A DNA stretch of 33,871 nt from contig JBJEQH010000180.1 of assembly GCA_051881655.1 (NCBI GenBank), positions 1-33,871 of the forward strand, in the 5' to 3' direction. The position numbers were made by a program, and so were the translations under genes. The stretch comes from Heritagella sp051881655. Its GTDB lineage: Bacteria; Bacillota; Clostridia; Oscillospirales; Acutalibacteraceae. A model generated the notes under the pieces. It did not search any database, was not told where the DNA came from, and was given only the letters and a program-made list of their open reading frames with translations. Below are positions 30,915 through 33,871 of this stretch, in pieces (the first letter of the stretch is position 1; every line of letters begins with the position of its first letter).

Positions 30915-32564
30915 TTATTCGGACAGCCACACGTTGGCTTCGGTGCTGCAGATATCATAGGCGTTATCGGTGCTCATGGAGAAGCCATGTACACGAGAAG
31001 AGAAGCCAAGGATGTTCTTGCGGTTTGCATAGTCGATCTGCGGATACTCTTCCACGATCAGCTTCAGAGCTTCCTTGTACAGCTTGGCGCGCTCTTCCTG
31101 TACGGGCTCAGCCTCGGCCTTATCCAGCAGTTCGTCAACCTCGGGAACATTGAAGCCCTGGCCGTTGCCCTGGCTGCCGATGTGAGAGCTGTGGAACAGG
31201 TAGTTCAGGAAGAAGTACGGATCGGAGTACCAGGTCCAGGACATCGCGAAGATATCGCACTGACCATTGGCGCAATACTCGGAGAAGGTGCCCCATTCAG
31301 AGGTCTTGATGTCGATGTTCACACCGATCTGCTGCCATTCGGCCTGGGCAACGGTAGCCATATCCATGCTGCCCTTGGAATCAGAGGTGTAGAAATCGAG
31401 GTTCAGGCCATCGGCATAACCGGCATCAGCCAGCAGGGCCTTGGCGCCTTCGGGATCATAATCGGGAACCAGATCTTCCAGAGACTCGTCGTAGCCCCAG
31501 GATCCGGGAGGCAGCGGCAGGTCCGCGGGAGTAGCGGAGTCGTACAGATAGATAGCGTTGCACAGGTCCTCACGGCTTACGCCCATGATCAGAGCCTTAC
31601 GCACGTTCTTGTCAGCGGTGGGGCCGTTGACCATGTTGAAGTAGATGTAGGAGAACTGCAGAGCTTCCATTTCCAGCACGGTCAGATTCTCATCCTCACG
31701 GGCCAGTTTGATGGATTCGCCGGACAGACCAGCCATATCGATGTCACCGGACTTCAGGCCGTTCAGGGACTGCTCAGCTTCGGTAACAACGGTAAAGGTA
31801 ACGCCGTCCAGATGGGGCTTTCCAGCCCAGTAGTTGTCGTTGCGAACCAGCTCGCACTTGTTGTCCAGGGAGAAGCTCTTCATCATGAAGGGGCCGGTGC
31901 CTACCAGATGGGCGCCGAACTCGTCGCCCCAACCCTCAACTTCTTCCTTCGGAACGATGGCGTTGCCTTCGTCGGTCAGGGTGGTCAGGAACGCAGAGGA
32001 AGGAGCGGGCAGATATACCTTTACATGGGTATCGTCCACCACTTCGCAGTGGTCGATCTTAATACGGCTGTTCGCAGACAGCTCGTTGGAACGCTCCAGG
32101 GAGTACTTGATATCCTCGGCGGTCATCTTACGGCCATCCTGATACTCACCGGGGTGGAAATACACATCGTCACGCAGGGTGAAGGTGTAAACCATGCCGG
32201 TATCGTCCACTTCCCATTCGGTGGCCAGCGAAGGAATCACTTCACCACTCTGGGACATATCAACGACGGTATCGCATACCTGGGCGATGATGTTGCCCTC
32301 GTAAACACCGGTGTAGTCAACGGGATCCAGTTTGGCAGGGGAGGCGCTCTGCGCAATAACCAGAATGCCACCGTCCTGAGGGGTCAGGCCTTCGTCATTG
32401 GTCTTGGTGGGAGCTTTGGAGCCGTCATTCCCGGTGGACTCGCTACCGCTGTCCACGCTGCTTTCGTCATTGGCAGCGGGCGTGCTGCTTCCAGCGCAGG
32501 CTGCCATGGAAACGACCATGGAAGCGGCCAGCAGAAGCGCGAAGAACTTTTTCATCTTCTTCAT
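30915..32564 (-). CDS. Peptide ABC transporter substrate-binding lipoprotein
   Basis: A 549-residue extracellular binding protein of the SBP_bac_5 (OppA/DppA) family. The N-terminus is a lipoprotein signal: MKKMKKFFALLLAASMVVSM followed by AAC, with the lipid-anchored Cys at 23. A Ser/Thr/Gly/Asp-rich linker to about residue 60 precedes the domain. The family core appears at DGGILVIAQSASPAKLDPVD and at SLATEWEVDDTGMVYTFTLRDDVYF. C-terminal EEYPQIDYANRKNILGFSSRVHGFS is also typical. It captures the substrate for OppBCDF. The ATG at 32564 has GAGAGG 8 bases upstream. The gene is between the first M20 gene and oppB. Confidence 0.95.
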   Translation of the reverse strand: MKKMKKFFALLLAASMVVSMAACAGSSTPAANDESSVDSGSESTGNDGSKAPTKTNDEGLTPQDGGILVIAQSASPAKLDPVDYTGVYEGNIIAQVCDTVVDMSQSGEVIPSLATEWEVDDTGMVYTFTLRDDVYFHPGEYQDGRKMTAEDIKYSLERSNELSANSRIKIDHCEVVDDTHVKVYLPAPSSAFLTTLTDEGNAIVPKEEVEGWGDEFGAHLVGTGPFMMKSFSLDNKCELVRNDNYWAGKPHLDGVTFTVVTEAEQSLNGLKSGDIDMAGLSGESIKLAREDENLTVLEMEALQFSYIYFNMVNGPTADKNVRKALIMGVSREDLCNAIYLYDSATPADLPLPPGSWGYDESLEDLVPDYDPEGAKALLADAGYADGLNLDFYTSDSKGSMDMATVAQAEWQQIGVNIDIKTSEWGTFSEYCANGQCDIFAMSWTWYSDPYFFLNYLFHSSHIGSQGNGQGFNVPEVDELLDKAEAEPVQEERAKLYKEALKLIVEEYPQIDYANRKNILGFSSRVHGFSMSTDNAYDICSTEANVWLSE

Positions 32565-32583
32565 CGTTTTTTCCTCTCTTCAA

Positions 32584-32599
32584 AATATAAATTTATATT
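32584..32599. repeat. Perfect 16-bp AT palindrome before the binding-protein gene
   Basis: AATATAAATTTATATT is perfectly self-complementary and lies 20 bases upstream of the ATG at 32564, between the 15-bp direct repeats and the ribosome site. It could be an operator or part of a weak promoter (TAATAT lies inside). Confidence 0.55.
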
Positions 32600-32600
32600 A

Positions 32601-32628
32601 TCCGGAAAATATCCCTCCGGAAAATATC
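32601..32628. repeat. Direct repeat with 15-bp period
   Basis: TCCGGAAAATATC occurs at 32601-32613 and 32616-32628. The second copy overlaps the stop codon of the M20 gene. Identical copies at fixed spacing beside a palindrome suggest a regulator-binding site controlling the transport genes. Confidence 0.6.
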
Positions 32629-33784
32629 AGATGTGTTCGCGCAGCCACCGGCTTGCGCATTCGGCATAAAGGGCGGCCATCTGGGGCAGCGCCTCTTCAT
32701 CAAAACGAACTTTCGGGTTGTGCACCCCGTGTTCATATCCCTGTTCCCGGCTGCCGGCCCCAAACCAGACCTGCACCCCGGGCACCTGCTCAGCGAACAC
32801 GGAGAAATCCTCCGATCCGTTCATCGAGGGGATCTCCTGCACCGTTCCCTCTCCCAGCAGATCATCGATCATGGGGGAGAGCTCCTGCAGCAAATGGGAA
32901 TCATTGATCATCGGCGGAATGCCGGGGCCCTCGTACTCCACCCGGCAGGAAGCGCGCATACTGGCTGCAATCCCCTCACAGATCTCGGGAACCCTCTTTT
33001 TCACGAATGCCCGTACCTTCGGATCGGCTGTGCGGATACTGCCCTGCAGTACCGCCTCGTCGGGGAGGATGTTGGGCGCGGTTCCGGCGGAAACCATGCA
33101 CACCGTCAGCACCAGCATGGCATCCGGCGCAATCTCGCGGGCGTTAATCCCCTCCAGCGCCAGGATCACATGGGCCGCTATCCGGATCGGATCGACGCCG
33201 CTCTCGGGGCTTGCCCCATGGCACCCTTTCCCGGTCAGGGTGATTTTAAAGAAATCACACGATCCGTTCATAAACCCGGGCCGTACACCGGCCACTCCGG
33301 TCGGGGCCCGCAGCACGTGCTGAGCCAATGCCGCATCCGGCTTCCCGTTTTCAAACAGCCCATCCTCCAGCATCTGCCGGGCGCCGTGCATCCGCTCTTC
33401 GCAGGGCTGAAACACCAGCATTACGGTCCCGCACAGTTCGTCCTCCCGCTCCTTCAGCATTTTGGCCGCCGCCAGCAAACTGGCGGTGTGCATATCGTGC
33501 CCACAGGCATGCATGCAGCCGTTCTGCGAAGCAAAGGGCTCGCCGCTCTCTTCCTTCATGGGAAGCGCATCCATATCCGCCCGCAGCAGGAAGGTTTTGC
33601 CCGGTTTTCCCACCACAGCGGCAATCCCGGCTTTTCCCACCCGTCTGGGCTGATACCCAAAGGAGCGCAGCTTTGTCAAAACGAATTCCGTCGTATACGG
33701 CAGTTCAAATCCCAGCTCCGGATGGCGGTGCAAATCCCTGCGCCACTCCCGGATTTCCCCGCTCATTGCCTGCGCGCGGGACAT
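32627..33784 (-). CDS. M20D-family amidohydrolase (hippurate/IAA-amino acid hydrolase-like)
   Basis: A 385-residue zinc amidohydrolase of the HipO/ILR1-like M20D group, cleaving N-acyl or aryl-acyl amino acids. The N-terminal IREWRRDLHRHPELGFE, the metal-site MHACGHDMHTASLLAAAKML and the QPCEERMHGARQML stretch (catalytic Glu pair) are the family's landmarks; KGCHGASPESGVDPI and NGSEDFSVFAEQVPG follow in order. The frame is open up to 33868, but a promoter with its -10 box at 33840-33845 lies over the upstream ATG, so the ATG at 33784 (AAGG 8 bases upstream) or the TTG at 33799 is the real start. First gene of the operon with SBP, OppBCDF and two more M20 proteins. Confidence 0.93.
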   Translation of the reverse strand: MSRAQAMSGEIREWRRDLHRHPELGFELPYTTEFVLTKLRSFGYQPRRVGKAGIAAVVGKPGKTFLLRADMDALPMKEESGEPFASQNGCMHACGHDMHTASLLAAAKMLKEREDELCGTVMLVFQPCEERMHGARQMLEDGLFENGKPDAALAQHVLRAPTGVAGVRPGFMNGSCDFFKITLTGKGCHGASPESGVDPIRIAAHVILALEGINAREIAPDAMLVLTVCMVSAGTAPNILPDEAVLQGSIRTADPKVRAFVKKRVPEICEGIAASMRASCRVEYEGPGIPPMINDSHLLQELSPMIDDLLGEGTVQEIPSMNGSEDFSVFAEQVPGVQVWFGAGSREQGYEHGVHNPKVRFDEEALPQMAALYAECASRWLREHI

Positions 33785-33839
33785 AAAATCCGCCTTCAAA
33801 ACCGATTCGCCCCCATACTTTTCATAGGAAGATAGGTAC

Positions 33840-33868
33840 ATTATAGACGAAGCCTTGCGAATTTGCAA
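33840..33868 (-). promoter_or_regulatory. Promoter of the M20/Opp operon
   Basis: TTGCAA (33863-33868) and a perfect TATAAT (33840-33845) with a 17-bp spacer on the minus strand at the very end of the window. Transcription would start near 33833, about 50 bases before the M20D start codon. Confidence 0.72.
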
Positions 33869-33871
33869 GTC

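Overview
The window is a GC-rich chromosomal segment from an anaerobic Firmicute of the class Clostridia, probably a gut Oscillospiraceae/Ruminococcaceae-type organism. This is inferred from AGGAGG-type ribosome binding sites, TTGACA/TATAAT promoters with 16-18 bp spacers, abundant GC-rich intrinsic terminators, frequent GTG and TTG starts, and typical clostridial gene families (DUF975, DUF6320 with an alcohol-acetyltransferase-like partner, nickel-pincer lactate racemase family, M20 peptidases with Opp). No tRNA, rRNA, prophage or CRISPR array was seen. The only mobile DNA is a decayed 3' end of an IS3-family element.

Layout. 1-1082: an aldo/keto reductase (cut by the window edge) divergent from a MerR regulator, with a MerR-type 19-bp-spacer promoter between them. 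1144-1282: IS3-family relic. 1338-2882: two membrane proteins (zinc-ribbon and DUF975), minus strand. 3061-6319: ilvB-ilvN-ilvC operon for branched-chain amino acids, minus strand, with a consensus promoter and a terminator. 6520-7182: HAD phosphatase. 7331-10787: plus-strand operon of a DUF1624 membrane acyltransferase, a Nudix hydrolase and a PIN-like protein with a long repeat-rich disordered linker. 10876-12656: PlsY-like acyltransferase and MGDG-synthase-type glycosyltransferase (minus), divergent from 12939-16307: condensation-fold acyltransferase, DUF6320 protein and MATE exporter (plus). The two arms look like a membrane-lipid module. 16389-19077: MATE exporter and LarA-family protein (minus). 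19185-21699: cytoplasmic esterase and GH5 glycosidase operon. 21821-23177: a D-2-hydroxyacid dehydrogenase gene flanked on both sides by related promoter/structured-RNA/terminator units. 23194-24138: nucleoside hydrolase. 24344-33784: an eight-gene minus-strand operon encoding a complete oligopeptide-type ABC importer interleaved with three different M20-family amidohydrolases.

How the parts work together. The Opp/M20 operon reads as one uptake-and-hydrolysis pathway for N-acylated or amide-linked amino acid substrates. The esterase and GH5 enzyme have no signal peptides and would act on imported oligosaccharides. The dehydrogenase and the LarA homolog could both act on 2-hydroxyacids. The least explained items are the two paralogous leader/small RNAs around the dehydrogenase gene (RNA1 at 23027-23142, RNA2 at 21821-21913), the PIN-like protein with four internal repeats, and the substrate of the three-amidohydrolase transport operon.
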